From: Phycisphaerae bacterium
GTDB lineage: Bacteria; Planctomycetota; Phycisphaerae; UBA1845; Fen-1342
NCBI GenBank assembly: GCA_026984555.1
Contig: JALSRY010000717.1
Coordinates: forward strand, 1-7,505
Direction of reading: 5' to 3'
DNA length: 7,505 bases
Shown: positions 1 through 7,485 of the stretch, piece after piece
Layout: each line of letters starts with the position of its first letter
How positions within the stretch are numbered: the first letter of the stretch is position 1
Made by a program: the position numbers and the translations under genes
Notes under the pieces: model-generated
The model's database searches: none
Told to the model about the DNA's origin: nothing
The model's input: the letters and a program-made list of their open reading frames with translations, nothing else

Positions 1-7
1 AGGAGAG
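1..7 (+). promoter_or_regulatory. Ribosome binding site of the DUF1573 gene
   Basis: An AGGAGAG Shine-Dalgarno sequence lies at the very left edge of the window, seven bases before the ATG at 15. It supports that ATG as the start of the DUF1573 gene. The promoter must lie outside the window. Confidence 0.75.
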
Positions 8-14
8 TACGTTC

Positions 15-1316
15 ATGAGATCGAATCCGTTTCGCGGTACGTTCGCGTGGTGGAGCGGGGGGTGTTTGGCATTGTGGCTCGTGTTCGCGGTCACGCCGCA
101 GGTGCGAGCCCAGCCGGTGCATACCGGGCCGCGTTCGCCGGTGGCTTCGCGGCCGGTGAGGCATCCGCTGCCACCGCCGATTGCGACCAGTCGGCCCGCG
201 CGCGGGCGCAAGGCGCCGGCGGCCGGTCGACGTCGCCCCGGTGGGATTCCCAAGCCGACGGTCGTGCTCAAGCCGGGCGAGGTGCCCGCGATCAAGCTGA
301 TCGATCCGGTGTACGAATTCGGGCGGGTGCGCTCGGGTGAAAAGATCACCCACACGTTCACGTTCAAGAACACCGGCAACGGTCCGCTCGAAATCCTCAA
401 AGTCAAGCCGGGGTGAGGCTGCACCGTAGCCGGTCAGTATGACCGGATCGTGCAGCCTGGTGCCATCGGCAAGATTCCCCTGACCGTCTCGACCCGCAAC
501 CGCAACGGCCATCTCACCAAGACGGCGACCGTGTACACCAACATCCCGGGCAAGGATTCCGTCGTGCGCCTGACGATCAAGGGCGAGGTGTGGATGCCGG
601 TGGCAGCGACGCCCCGAAGCGCGTCCTTCGGCCGCGTGACGCTCCAGAACGCGACGGAAAAATCGCTCGTGCGCAAGATCACGATCGTCAACAACATGAA
701 AGAGCCGGCAACGATCACCGACGTGCACAGCACGAACCCCGTGTTCCATGCCGAGGTCAAGACGATCGAGCCGGGCAAGAAATTCGAGCTGACCGTCACG
801 CTGGCGTCCAAACCCCGGCGGGGCGGTAACAGCGGGCGAATCGAGATGTCTACCGGCGTGAAGGCCCAGCCGAAGCTTTCGGTCACGGCGTCGGTCTTCG
901 TCATGGGCGACGTGGACGTCTACCCCAACCGCCTGCTGTTGTTCGGCAACCGGGCCAGGCAGCAGCGCCGCCTCATTACGGTGCGCAACAATACCAAAGA
1001 GGTCCTCAAGATCAGTGACATCAAGTGTACGAACCCGGATATCAAGGTTGAGGTCAAGGAGGTACGCCCGGGGCGGCAGTTCCGCGTCGAGGTGAACATC
1101 CCCGCCAATTGCAAGCTCGCCCCCGGTGGCGACAAGATCACCTTCAAGACTTCGTGCCCGACGATGCCGGAAGTGACGATCCCCATCGCCGAGTACAAGC
1201 CGCGCACGCGCATCACCCGTCCGGGTATCAAGCTTCGGCCGTTGCCCAAGGGTAAGGGGACCGGGACCAAGCCGGTGCGCGTGCCAACCACGCAGAAAAC
1301 GCAGGGTCATCGCTGA
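15..1316 (+). CDS. Exported DUF1573 protein, probable selenoprotein (Sec at residue 134)
   Basis: Read through one in-frame UGA (codon 134), this gene encodes 433 residues. Residues 1-32 look like a signal peptide (hydrophobic stretch 16-28, ARA-Q cleavage site), followed by a Pro/Arg-rich linker to about 90. Residues 94-192 form a DUF1573 domain: FTFKNTGNGPLEIL, then the signature normally read as CGCT but here UGCT, then QPG and a final KGEV strand. Two further Ig-like (ASH/MSP-like) domains follow at about 193-297 and 300-395, each with NN-type turns and a PG motif, then a basic Pro-rich tail. Cys residues in the mature part are 136, 338, 366 and 381. The frame is unbroken on both sides of the UGA, and the family match crosses it. 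DUF1573 has no settled function; the protein probably sits in the periplasm or envelope. If Sec is not inserted, a 133-residue fragment results. The alternatives are a nonsense mutation (TGC to TGA) or a sequencing error, but the hairpin at 417-457 argues for true recoding. Confidence 0.82.
414..416 (+). other. In-frame UGA, candidate selenocysteine codon
   Basis: The codon TGA follows GGG (Gly133) and precedes GGC TGC ACC (Gly-Cys-Thr). In DUF1573 proteins this place is the first Cys of the CGCT signature, and Cys is the residue that selenocysteine most often replaces. The other genes here that end in TGA (the DUF1573 gene itself at 1314-1316, the oxidoreductase, the membrane protein) show that UGA is a normal stop in this genome. 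Recoding would therefore have to be local to this site. Confidence 0.75.
417..457 (+). promoter_or_regulatory. Candidate bacterial SECIS element
   Basis: The RNA hairpin begins on the base right after the UGA. The lower stem pairs 417-424 (GGCUGCAC) with 450-457 (GUGCAGCC), 8 perfect pairs. An internal loop has 5 bases (425-429) on one side and 3 (447-449) on the other. The upper stem pairs 430-436 (CCGGUCA) with 440-446 (UGACCGG), 7 perfect pairs, closed by the three-base loop GUA (437-439). The loop begins with G followed by U, as in the E. coli fdhF SECIS loop contacted by SelB. The loop lies 20 bases after the UGA and the upper stem 13 bases after it, which fits bacterial SECIS geometry. 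The same bases encode the conserved GCT and part of the downstream domain. There is no U-tract, so it is not a terminator. Confidence 0.75.
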
Positions 1317-1374
1317 TCGCAGCGGCCGGGCCGGGCGCCGCGTCGGTCTGCGACGACTGCCGTGACAGCACATC

Positions 1375-1411
1375 GCGGTCCCCCTTTTTGCGAGGGGGGA
1401 CCGCTTTTTTT
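1375..1411 (+). terminator. Rho-independent terminator after the DUF1573 gene
   Basis: GCGGTCCCCC (1375-1384) pairs perfectly with GGGGGACCGC (1395-1404), giving 10 base pairs around a 10-base loop, followed by seven T (1405-1411). The T-tract makes it work on the plus strand, 58 bases after the stop at 1316. Read on the minus strand, no T-tract follows, so it should not serve the converging oxidoreductase gene. Its place shows that the transcription unit ends after 1316 and not near the UGA at 414. Confidence 0.93.
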
Positions 1412-1453
1412 CACGAGCGGAGTACGAGCACGCGCCGGCGCTCCGAGCGGCGG

Positions 1454-2500
1454 TCATGGTTGGCCGAAGGAAACCTCGCGCCGCTGTTCGATCGAGGCGG
1501 CTTCTGCGAGCACGAGCGCGATACTCGCCCGCGAGGATTCCGGGAGGCAGCGATCGACGGGGCGGTCCTCACGCACGCAGCGCACGAAATAATCCAGCTC
1601 ACGCTGCCAGCCGGTCTGCTCCGCGACGGCGATGGTTTCGGCCTCGGTGCCCCCGCAATAATGCAGGATGTCCGGCCCGCGGCGCATGCTCCAGTCCAGC
1701 GTGCCGTCTTCGCCCGCAACCGTGATGGCCATCTCGAACGGCCACGGCGGTGTGAACATCCAACCACCCTCGACGACGGCGTACCGTCCGTCCGCGTACC
1801 TGTACGTCGCCGCCACCTGGTCGATGCCGCCGGAAGGACCACGCACACCGACGGCGGCGACGCGCTCGGGGAGCCCGAGCAACACCTGCGCGAAGTCCGC
1901 GTCATGTACGTGGAGGTCGAACAGGGCTCCGCCGCTGCGTTTCGCGTTCATCAGCCAGCCGCCGGCCGAATAGTCTGGTGGACTGGCCAGCCGGCGCAGC
2001 CGAACGAACCGCACCGCGCCGACCTCGCCGGCGTCCACCCGCCGCTTGATTTCCTCGTACTGCGGCCAGAAGCGAATGCACTGCGCGACCATCAGCGTCC
2101 GCCCGCTTCGCCTCGCCGCCGCGATCATGCGGTCGCAGTCGGCCAGCGCAAGCGCCATCGGTTTCTCGCAGATCACGTGCTTGCCGGCCTCCAGCGCTGC
2201 AACGCACACATCCGCATGGAAGGTGGTCGGTAACGTGACCGCGACGGCCTCGACCGTCTCGTCCGCGACGAGCTGTTCCCAGCGCTCGTAGCCGGCGATG
2301 CCGTCAAAACACACCGTCTCCCCTCCGGTGGTGCTCAGGTTGCCCACGCGGTCGGTCCAGCGGCCGGCTCGCCGGTCCGCGTCGCGATCGCACGCGGCGA
2401 CGACGACGGTATCGGGGTGTTCGGAAAGATGGGCGAAGTACTGGCGACCCATGAAGCCCAGGCCGCAGATGCCGAAACGGATGGGAGTGGATTTTGCCAT
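1454..2500 (-). CDS. Gfo/Idh/MocA-family oxidoreductase
   Basis: This 348-residue protein is a typical full-length member of the glucose-fructose oxidoreductase / inositol dehydrogenase family: soluble NAD(P)-dependent enzymes, mostly acting on sugars or cyclitols. The N-terminal Rossmann fold has GLGFMG at 13-18 after a beta strand. The EKP motif that holds the conserved lysine is at 112-114. The C-terminal substrate domain shows GGALFDLHVHDAD at 190-202, with the family's Asp and His positions (D195, H199). No signal peptide is seen, so it is probably cytoplasmic, unlike Tat-exported planctomycete paralogues. A GGAGGA site precedes the start. It is the last gene of the minus-strand cluster, 37 bases after guaA. 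The substrate cannot be told from the sequence. Confidence 0.92.
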   Translation of the reverse strand: MAKSTPIRFGICGLGFMGRQYFAHLSEHPDTVVVAACDRDADRRAGRWTDRVGNLSTTGGETVCFDGIAGYERWEQLVADETVEAVAVTLPTTFHADVCVAALEAGKHVICEKPMALALADCDRMIAAARRSGRTLMVAQCIRFWPQYEEIKRRVDAGEVGAVRFVRLRRLASPPDYSAGGWLMNAKRSGGALFDLHVHDADFAQVLLGLPERVAAVGVRGPSGGIDQVAATYRYADGRYAVVEGGWMFTPPWPFEMAITVAGEDGTLDWSMRRGPDILHYCGGTEAETIAVAEQTGWQRELDYFVRCVREDRPVDRCLPESSRASIALVLAEAASIEQRREVSFGQP

Positions 2501-2511
2501 CGTACTTTCGG

Positions 2512-2517
2512 TCCTCC
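2512..2517 (-). promoter_or_regulatory. Ribosome binding site of the oxidoreductase gene
   Basis: On the minus strand GGAGGA lies in the guaA-oxidoreductase gap, 11 bases before the ATG at 2500. The spacing is slightly long, but it is the only strong Shine-Dalgarno match in the three-gene cluster and supports this start. Confidence 0.7.
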
Positions 2518-2537
2518 GGGTACGGGTTGCGGCGTCG

Positions 2538-4091
2538 CTATTCCCACTCGATCGTCGCCGGTGGCTTGCTGGAGATGTCGTAGGTGACGCGGTTGACGCC
2601 GGCGACCTCGTTGATGATGCGATTGCTCATCGCCGCGAGGACATCGTAGTCGATCCGCACCCAGTCGGCGGTCATGAAGTCGGCGGTCTCGACCAGCCGC
2701 ACGACCACCATGTGCTGCCCTTCGAACGAGCGCCCGTCGCCCATCACGCCCACGCTGGCGACGGGCACCAGCACTGCGAACGCCTGGGCGACCTTGCGGT
2801 ACCAGTCGGCCGCGGTGAGTTCTTCGAGCACGATTTCGTCGGCGGCCCGGAGCAGTTCGAGCCGCTGGGGCGTGACCTCCCCGGAAATCCGCACGGCCAG
2901 GCCCGGCCCGGGGAAGGGATGACGCCAGACGATGTCCTCGGCCATGCCGAGCGCCTCGCCGACCAGCCGTACCTCGTCCTTGAACAACATGCGCAGGGGT
3001 TCGACCAGCTCGAAGCCGAGCTTTTCGGGCAAGGCACCGACGTTGTGGTGCGATTTGATGACGGCAGCGTTGCCGGTGGGGCCGTGGCCGGATTCGATCA
3101 CGTCGGGGTAGATCGTGCCCTGGGCGAGAAAGCGGGCGCCCGCGATCGAGCGCGCCTCGTGCTGGAAGACCTCGATGAACTCGCGGCCGATGATCTTGCG
3201 CTTCTCCTGCGGGTCAGTAACGCCCGCGAGCGCGTCGAGAAAACGCTTGCAGGCGTCGACGACGCGCAGCGGGATGCCGAAATGGTCGCGGAAGGTCGCT
3301 TCGACAAGTCTCTCTTCGTTGCGGCGAAGCAGGCCGTTGTTGACGAAAATGCACGTCAGTCGATCGCCGATGGCCCGGTGGATCAGGGCGGCCACCACGC
3401 CGCTGTCCACGCCGCCCGAGAGGCCGCAAATGACGCGGGCATCGGGGCCGACCTGTGCGCGGATGTCGTTCACCATGCCCTCGATCACGTTGGTGACTTG
3501 CCAGTCGCCCGTGCAGCCGCAGATGTCGTAGATGAAGTTGCGGATGATCTGCCGGCCGAGGGGGGTGTGCGTGACCTCGGGGTGAAACTGCACGCCGAAA
3601 ACCGGCCGGCTCCGGTGACGGACCGCGGCGAACGGACAGGCACGCGTCTGGGCCAGGCTCTCGAATGCTTCCGAAACGCGCGTGACGACGTCCCCGTGAC
3701 TCATCCAGACGGAGGTTTCGGGGGGCAGGTGGCGTAAGACCCCCTCGGGCCGGGTGACGCGGAGACGCACGCGGCCGTATTCCCGTGTGTCGCCGGCGTC
3801 TACTTGGCCTCCCAGCGTCTCGCAGGCGATCTGCATACCGTAGCAGATCCCGAGGACGGGGACGCCAAGCTCGAAAATGCCCGGATCGCAGCGGGGGGCA
3901 CCGGTGTCGTACACGCTTGCCGGCCCACCCGAGAGGATGATCCCCTGGACGCCCGAGTCGCTAACCTGTGCGGCGGGTGTGTCGGGTGCCAGGAGCTCGC
4001 TATATACGTGATTCTCACGCACCCGCCGCGCGATGAGCTGCGAGTACTGGCTGCCGAAATCCAGGATCGCGATGCGTTCTCGTGGCTTCAT
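2538..4091 (-). CDS. guaA: GMP synthase (glutamine-hydrolysing)
   Basis: GuaA converts XMP to GMP with ATP and glutamine, the last step of guanine nucleotide synthesis, in the cytoplasm. The 517-residue protein is full length for the single-chain bacterial enzyme. Residues 5-190 are the class I glutamine amidotransferase: GICYGMQ with nucleophile Cys83, and the FHPE motif giving His170 and Glu172. The ATP-pyrophosphatase domain carries the P-loop SGGVDS at 225-230. TIYPDVIES is at 326-334 and the substrate/dimerisation part has HPFPGPGL at 391-398. The chain ends with the IEWE seen at the end of GuaA. All key residues are intact. It begins 31 bases after the membrane protein gene, with no clear Shine-Dalgarno and no room for a purine riboswitch directly before it, so it is probably cotranscribed and perhaps translationally coupled. 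Confidence 0.98.
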   Translation of the reverse strand: MKPRERIAILDFGSQYSQLIARRVRENHVYSELLAPDTPAAQVSDSGVQGIILSGGPASVYDTGAPRCDPGIFELGVPVLGICYGMQIACETLGGQVDAGDTREYGRVRLRVTRPEGVLRHLPPETSVWMSHGDVVTRVSEAFESLAQTRACPFAAVRHRSRPVFGVQFHPEVTHTPLGRQIIRNFIYDICGCTGDWQVTNVIEGMVNDIRAQVGPDARVICGLSGGVDSGVVAALIHRAIGDRLTCIFVNNGLLRRNEERLVEATFRDHFGIPLRVVDACKRFLDALAGVTDPQEKRKIIGREFIEVFQHEARSIAGARFLAQGTIYPDVIESGHGPTGNAAVIKSHHNVGALPEKLGFELVEPLRMLFKDEVRLVGEALGMAEDIVWRHPFPGPGLAVRISGEVTPQRLELLRAADEIVLEELTAADWYRKVAQAFAVLVPVASVGVMGDGRSFEGQHMVVVRLVETADFMTADWVRIDYDVLAAMSNRIINEVAGVNRVTYDISSKPPATIEWE

Positions 4092-4122
4092 GCGGCACGA
4101 TTACCGCGCGCGGCCGCGGGGG

Positions 4123-6096
4123 TCAATCCTCGACGGTGATGCGTGGCGCGGGGCCAAGATCAGGCAGTGGCGATTCGGGGACGGTCTGGGCCGCGGGCGC
4201 CTGCGCCGGCGGGGTCGCTCCGCGCACGGCCAACACGGCCAGCGCCGCCGGCATCAGCCAAACCCAGTTCGACACCGCCCCCTGCATACTGACGAGCAAC
4301 GTGCCGGCGACCATCACGAGCATGCCGCCAACCAGGTGCTGCAATTGGGGCTTTTCTCCCCGAATCAGCAAGAACGCGACCACGATCGAGAGCAAGGCGA
4401 GCGTGACCTTGGTGATGCGGCGAATAAGCACCCAGCGGGCCTTGGCGTTGGTGCTGCTGGCAGAGAGCAAATCCCACGTGCCCAGCTCGGTGAGCCTCGG
4501 TTCGAGGCGGGGTTTCCAGGTGTCCTCGATGAGCGTTCGCAGCGCGACCCACCCGCGAGTTCCCTTCCCGGAGGCGGCGACCGCCTCGCGGTAGGCGGTC
4601 TGAAGCAGCTCGCGGGTGGCGTCATCGGCCGCGGCGACCTCGCGGTAGAGCACCGTGCTCGCGGAAACGCCGTTGGGCAGGGCCAGGTGGATCGTGGTCG
4701 AGCCGAGCGTGACCTTGTCCTGATCGAGCAGGATTTTCCAGAACCGGGCCTTGATTCCGCCGGCGGCATCGTCGGCCTGGGGGGCGTCGGGGTTTTTCTC
4801 GATGACGACCGTGCCGTCGTCGCGCAGCCGCGCGACGTAACGTGGCGCGTTGAGCGGGCTGGCCAGCGCCGCCTCGATCCGGGGCAGCGTCGGCGCCGTG
4901 CAGACGGTCGCGCCGACGACGACGGCGAAGATGCCCGCGAGCAGCCCGACCACGGCGCCCAGGCCGTTGGCACCACGGCGCAGGAACCACGCCAGGACCG
5001 GCAGTAGCAGCAGCCAGGCCCAAGGCCATGCGATGCCCGCCAGGACCAACAGGAACATCGACAGCAGCCCGCCGACGCCCGGCAGCGTCATGCACACGAC
5101 CGCCCACGTCACCAGCACGGTCGGCAGCATGATCTCGGGGTGAGAGAATCCCTCGAGCGATCCGGGGAAGAAGCACGTAATCGCCACCAGTACCGCCCCC
5201 ACGCTGGCCGAGTGCAGACGTGTGCCGGCGACCCACAGGCCCAGCAGCAGGGCCGCGAGCAGGATGCCGTTGGCGATCCAGATCGGCTCGGGGTCCAGGG
5301 TGTTCCAGGTCACGTCTCGCAGCCAGGCGGCACGATCGACCCAGTACATCTCACTCGGCCCCTCGGCAGGCTCGTAGTGGGGGCGGATCATCTTGACCAC
5401 GCCGGCGTGGAGCATGTAAAGCAGGGGCGAGCGGGCTTCGTGCTTGATCGCATCGCCGTAGGGCAGCAGCCCGGTGTCGGCCATGCAGATGCCGCCGACG
5501 AGGCCGTCTTTCGAGGCGTCACTGACGGGAGCGTGGATGAGCGTGCTGGTTGCGACCGCGAGGCCGGCGATGACCAGGATCACCATCGCCCGCGGGGCAA
5601 GATTGGGGGAGAATGTCGGGAGTTTGTGCGAAAACAGCAGGCAGAAGCCGCGCAGGAACCAGTAGAGCGCGGATGCGGTCAGGAGCAGGTAGGCCCACCA
5701 CCGCACGGTGTGGCCCGTCGGGTCGCCGGCGTAGACGGCGGTGTTGTGACGCCAGGCGAGCAGCAGGACCGTCAGCGCCAACACCACCCCGTCGATCGTG
5801 CGGCCCGTCAGCAGTGGCCGCGTCTGGACAGTGAGCAGGAGAATGACAACGAATCCGATCCAGGTGAGGCTGCCGACGGGCAGACGCGGCAACAGGTCGG
5901 GACAGTGGGCCGCGGTCGCGTGCGCACCGGAGGAGCACGAGGACGCCGGCCGCGTGTGGGCGGCGGCGCATGCCGGCGCTGCGCCGGATGCGGGCTGATC
6001 GGCTCCGGTTTGGCCGAGGGCCGGGTTGCCCAGGTACAACACAACCGCGGTGAGCAACGCGATTGCCATTCCGCCCGACAGTCTTGCATGCCTCAT
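4123..6096 (-). CDS. Polytopic membrane protein, possibly GT-C-like glycosyltransferase
   Basis: I do not recognise a named family with confidence. The 657-residue protein starts with a hydrophobic signal-like helix (10-28), then an Ala/Pro/Cys-rich stretch (30-66, Cys at 43, 54 and 65). It has about ten more hydrophobic helices, near 75-90, 102-117, 132-153, 170-186, 272-290, 297-310, 322-371 (two or three) and 378-400. A soluble segment (about 401-560) is followed by three more helices (563-625) and a Pro/Ala-rich tail. The long loop after the helix at 170-186 contains SDASKDG, then GLLPYGD and ARSPLLYMLHAG (about 192-232). That layout recalls the first outer loop of GT-C lipid-linked sugar transferases (an acidic residue, a G-x-x-PY turn, then a Pro-rich amphipathic helix), but the match is by eye. 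The start at 6096 has only a weak upstream GGG. Codon 10 (ATG, residue 10) is an alternative that would begin at the hydrophobic helix. It is the first gene of the cluster. Confidence 0.8.
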   Translation of the reverse strand: MRHARLSGGMAIALLTAVVLYLGNPALGQTGADQPASGAAPACAAAHTRPASSCSSGAHATAAHCPDLLPRLPVGSLTWIGFVVILLLTVQTRPLLTGRTIDGVVLALTVLLLAWRHNTAVYAGDPTGHTVRWWAYLLLTASALYWFLRGFCLLFSHKLPTFSPNLAPRAMVILVIAGLAVATSTLIHAPVSDASKDGLVGGICMADTGLLPYGDAIKHEARSPLLYMLHAGVVKMIRPHYEPAEGPSEMYWVDRAAWLRDVTWNTLDPEPIWIANGILLAALLLGLWVAGTRLHSASVGAVLVAITCFFPGSLEGFSHPEIMLPTVLVTWAVVCMTLPGVGGLLSMFLLVLAGIAWPWAWLLLLPVLAWFLRRGANGLGAVVGLLAGIFAVVVGATVCTAPTLPRIEAALASPLNAPRYVARLRDDGTVVIEKNPDAPQADDAAGGIKARFWKILLDQDKVTLGSTTIHLALPNGVSASTVLYREVAAADDATRELLQTAYREAVAASGKGTRGWVALRTLIEDTWKPRLEPRLTELGTWDLLSASSTNAKARWVLIRRITKVTLALLSIVVAFLLIRGEKPQLQHLVGGMLVMVAGTLLVSMQGAVSNWVWLMPAALAVLAVRGATPPAQAPAAQTVPESPLPDLGPAPRITVED

Positions 6097-6525
6097 CGTT
6101 CTACCCTGATTGGAAAGGGAATCGAATGAATCACTCCGTAGCGCTTGCCAAACAATGACGCGAATCCTAACGCGCCGCGACCAGTCCGCCTAGACGGCCG
6201 GCCCGCGAGGGGATCGCGGCGCATGGTCGTTCGGGAACGGTCAGCGCCGGCGGCGCGTAACGCTCCCGTAGCGGTTTATACCGTGCTCTGCGGCCGTCGT
6301 TGCAGCCGTGCCCGGTTCGTCACGAGGGAATTCCGCCGTTGCGCCCGAATGTTCGTGAAAAACGCGTCGTGGCGCCGGTGCGCGAGTTTTTTCGTCCGGG
6401 CGACTATCTGGGCGGTTTTTGCCGGTACTATGTTCTGGGTGCGCGGGTTCGATCGGCCGAAGGACCGATGGCCGGTGCGCTCCGGCGAGCACGAAAAGGC
6501 CAAGTGGTTATCGAGGAGAATCTGC
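6097..6525. other. Intergenic spacer between divergent genes
   Basis: These 429 bases separate the membrane protein start from the thioredoxin-like gene and should hold promoters for both directions. I see no convincing paired -35/-10 set. On the minus strand TTGGCA (6151-6146) is a fair -35, but the best -10-like hexamer is 19 bases on and poor. On the plus strand TACTAT (6426-6431) is -10-like without a matching -35. A frame open upstream of 6526 runs through the right part of the spacer, but it is Arg/Pro-rich with no ribosome site at its start. No tRNA, repeat array or strong long hairpin is visible. Confidence 0.6.
6513..6519 (+). promoter_or_regulatory. Ribosome binding site of the thioredoxin-like gene
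   Basis: GAGGAGA lies 6 bases before the ATG at 6526. It decides the start in favour of 6526 over any upstream in-frame start, together with the signal peptide that begins directly at that ATG. Confidence 0.85.
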
Positions 6526-7485
6526 ATGAAACCAGTTCAGCGTATTCTGGCGATCGTAGCGGCGTGTGGCCTGGCGGCGGGCGCGTTCGCGGGCGAAATC
6601 GGCGACAAAGCGCCCGGTCTCGTGATCAAGAAATGGGTCAAGGGCAACCCGGTCGATGTCACCAAGGCCGACGGGAAGCACGTTTACGTCGTCGAGTTCT
6701 GGGCCACCTGGTGCCCCCCTTGCCGCGCCAGCATCCCCCACATGACCGAAATGCAAAAGAAGTACAAAGACAAGAACGTCACGTTCATCGGCGTCAGCAC
6801 CGAGGATGTGAACGTCGTGCGGAAGTTCGTCGAGAAGATGGGCGACAAGATGGAATACACCGTCGCCGTCGATGACGGCCGAAAGACGTCGAAGGCCTAC
6901 ATGAAAGCGTTCGGCGTCAACGGAATCCCCCACGCGTTCATCATCGACCAAACCGGGCACATCATCTGGCATGACCACCCGATGGCCGGGATCGACAAGA
7001 TCATCGATCAGGTCATCGCGGGCAAGTTCGGCGTGCCCGCGGCGAAGAAAATGATGGCCGAGCGGAAGGCGAAAGCGTTGCAAGCGAAGAAAACCTTCTC
7101 GCTCTTCAACAAGTATTTCGCGCTCGCGTCCAAATCGGGCCAGCAGGCCGAGGCCGCCGCCGTCGGGGCCGAGATCATCAAGCTCGGCGGTGACAATCCC
7201 GGCCTGATGAACCGCTTCGCCTGGGACATCCTCACCAGGGACGGCATCGCCAACCGCGACTACGCCTTGGCGCTCAAGGCCGCCGAGGCCGCCAACAAGG
7301 CGACGAAAGGCGAGAACCCGTCGATCTTGGATACCTACGCGCTGGCGTTGTTCAAAAACGGCAAGAAGGCCAAGGCCCTCAAGGTCGAGGAGAAGGCCGT
7401 CGAGCTCGCGAAAAAAGACGGCAGGGATCCGCAAATGACCGCCGATCTCGAAAAGCGACTCAAGATGTTCCGCGAGAACCCGTAG
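6526..7485 (+). CDS. Exported TlpA/thioredoxin-like protein with TPR-like tail
   Basis: The 319-residue protein has a signal peptide (1-22, Lys/Arg then a hydrophobic core, AFA-G cleavage site), so it acts outside the cytoplasm. Residues 24-165 are a TlpA/ResA-like thioredoxin fold: GDKAPGLVIKKW start, VVEFWATWCPPCRASIP with the redox pair Cys63/Cys66 in WCPPC at 62-66, FIGVSTED at 87-94, and the cis-proline loop GIPHAF with Pro135. Such proteins reduce or exchange disulfides, for example in cytochrome c maturation. Residues 170-319 are a Lys/Ala-rich helical extension with TPR-like features: NRFAWDIL, then ALKAAEAANKA, LDTYALALFKNGKKAKAL and a final charged helix. This could dock a partner. 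The start is supported by a good ribosome site, and the gene is complete, stopping at TAG. Partner and direction of electron flow are unknown. Confidence 0.93.
   Translation: MKPVQRILAIVAACGLAAGAFAGEIGDKAPGLVIKKWVKGNPVDVTKADGKHVYVVEFWATWCPPCRASIPHMTEMQKKYKDKNVTFIGVSTEDVNVVRKFVEKMGDKMEYTVAVDDGRKTSKAYMKAFGVNGIPHAFIIDQTGHIIWHDHPMAGIDKIIDQVIAGKFGVPAAKKMMAERKAKALQAKKTFSLFNKYFALASKSGQQAEAAAVGAEIIKLGGDNPGLMNRFAWDILTRDGIANRDYALALKAAEAANKATKGENPSILDTYALALFKNGKKAKALKVEEKAVELAKKDGRDPQMTADLEKRLKMFRENP

Noticed and set aside
15..416. Separate 133-residue gene followed by a second gene starting with GTG at 450
   Set aside because: The two parts share one frame with no stop between 417 and 449, the DUF1573 domain spans the junction, and no Shine-Dalgarno precedes 450. 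They are one gene read through UGA.
414..416. Genome-wide reassignment of UGA (to Trp or Gly)
   Set aside because: The oxidoreductase, the membrane protein and the DUF1573 gene itself all end properly at TGA, and GuaA and the other proteins need no internal UGA.
1314..1353. Second UGA (1314-1316) also followed by pairing bases (TCGCAG 1317-1322 with CTGCGA 1348-1353)
   Set aside because: The stem is only 6 pairs around a GC-rich 25-base interior without a clean upper stem and small loop. The protein has reached a basic tail and a terminator follows, so this is the ordinary stop. It does show that GC-rich pairing near a UGA can occur by chance.
2298..3737. 479-codon open frame on the plus strand
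   Set aside because: It lies opposite guaA and the start of the oxidoreductase gene, both clear by family motifs. Long antisense open frames are common in GC-rich coding DNA, and this one shows no recognisable domain.
4098..4120. GC-rich partly palindromic stretch before guaA as an operator or terminator
   Set aside because: It is short, lacks a T-tract on either strand, and such GC runs are expected at this base composition.
4033..6129. Long plus-strand open frames opposite the membrane protein gene (4033-5007, 5140-6129)
   Set aside because: They are rich in Gly, Arg, Asp and Gln with no domain or ribosome site, and mirror the codon pattern of the minus-strand gene with its many hydrophobic helices.
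6145..6525. N-terminal extension of the thioredoxin-like protein
   Set aside because: The added 127 residues are Arg-rich and low in structure, while a signal peptide and a GAGGAGA ribosome site mark 6526 as the start.
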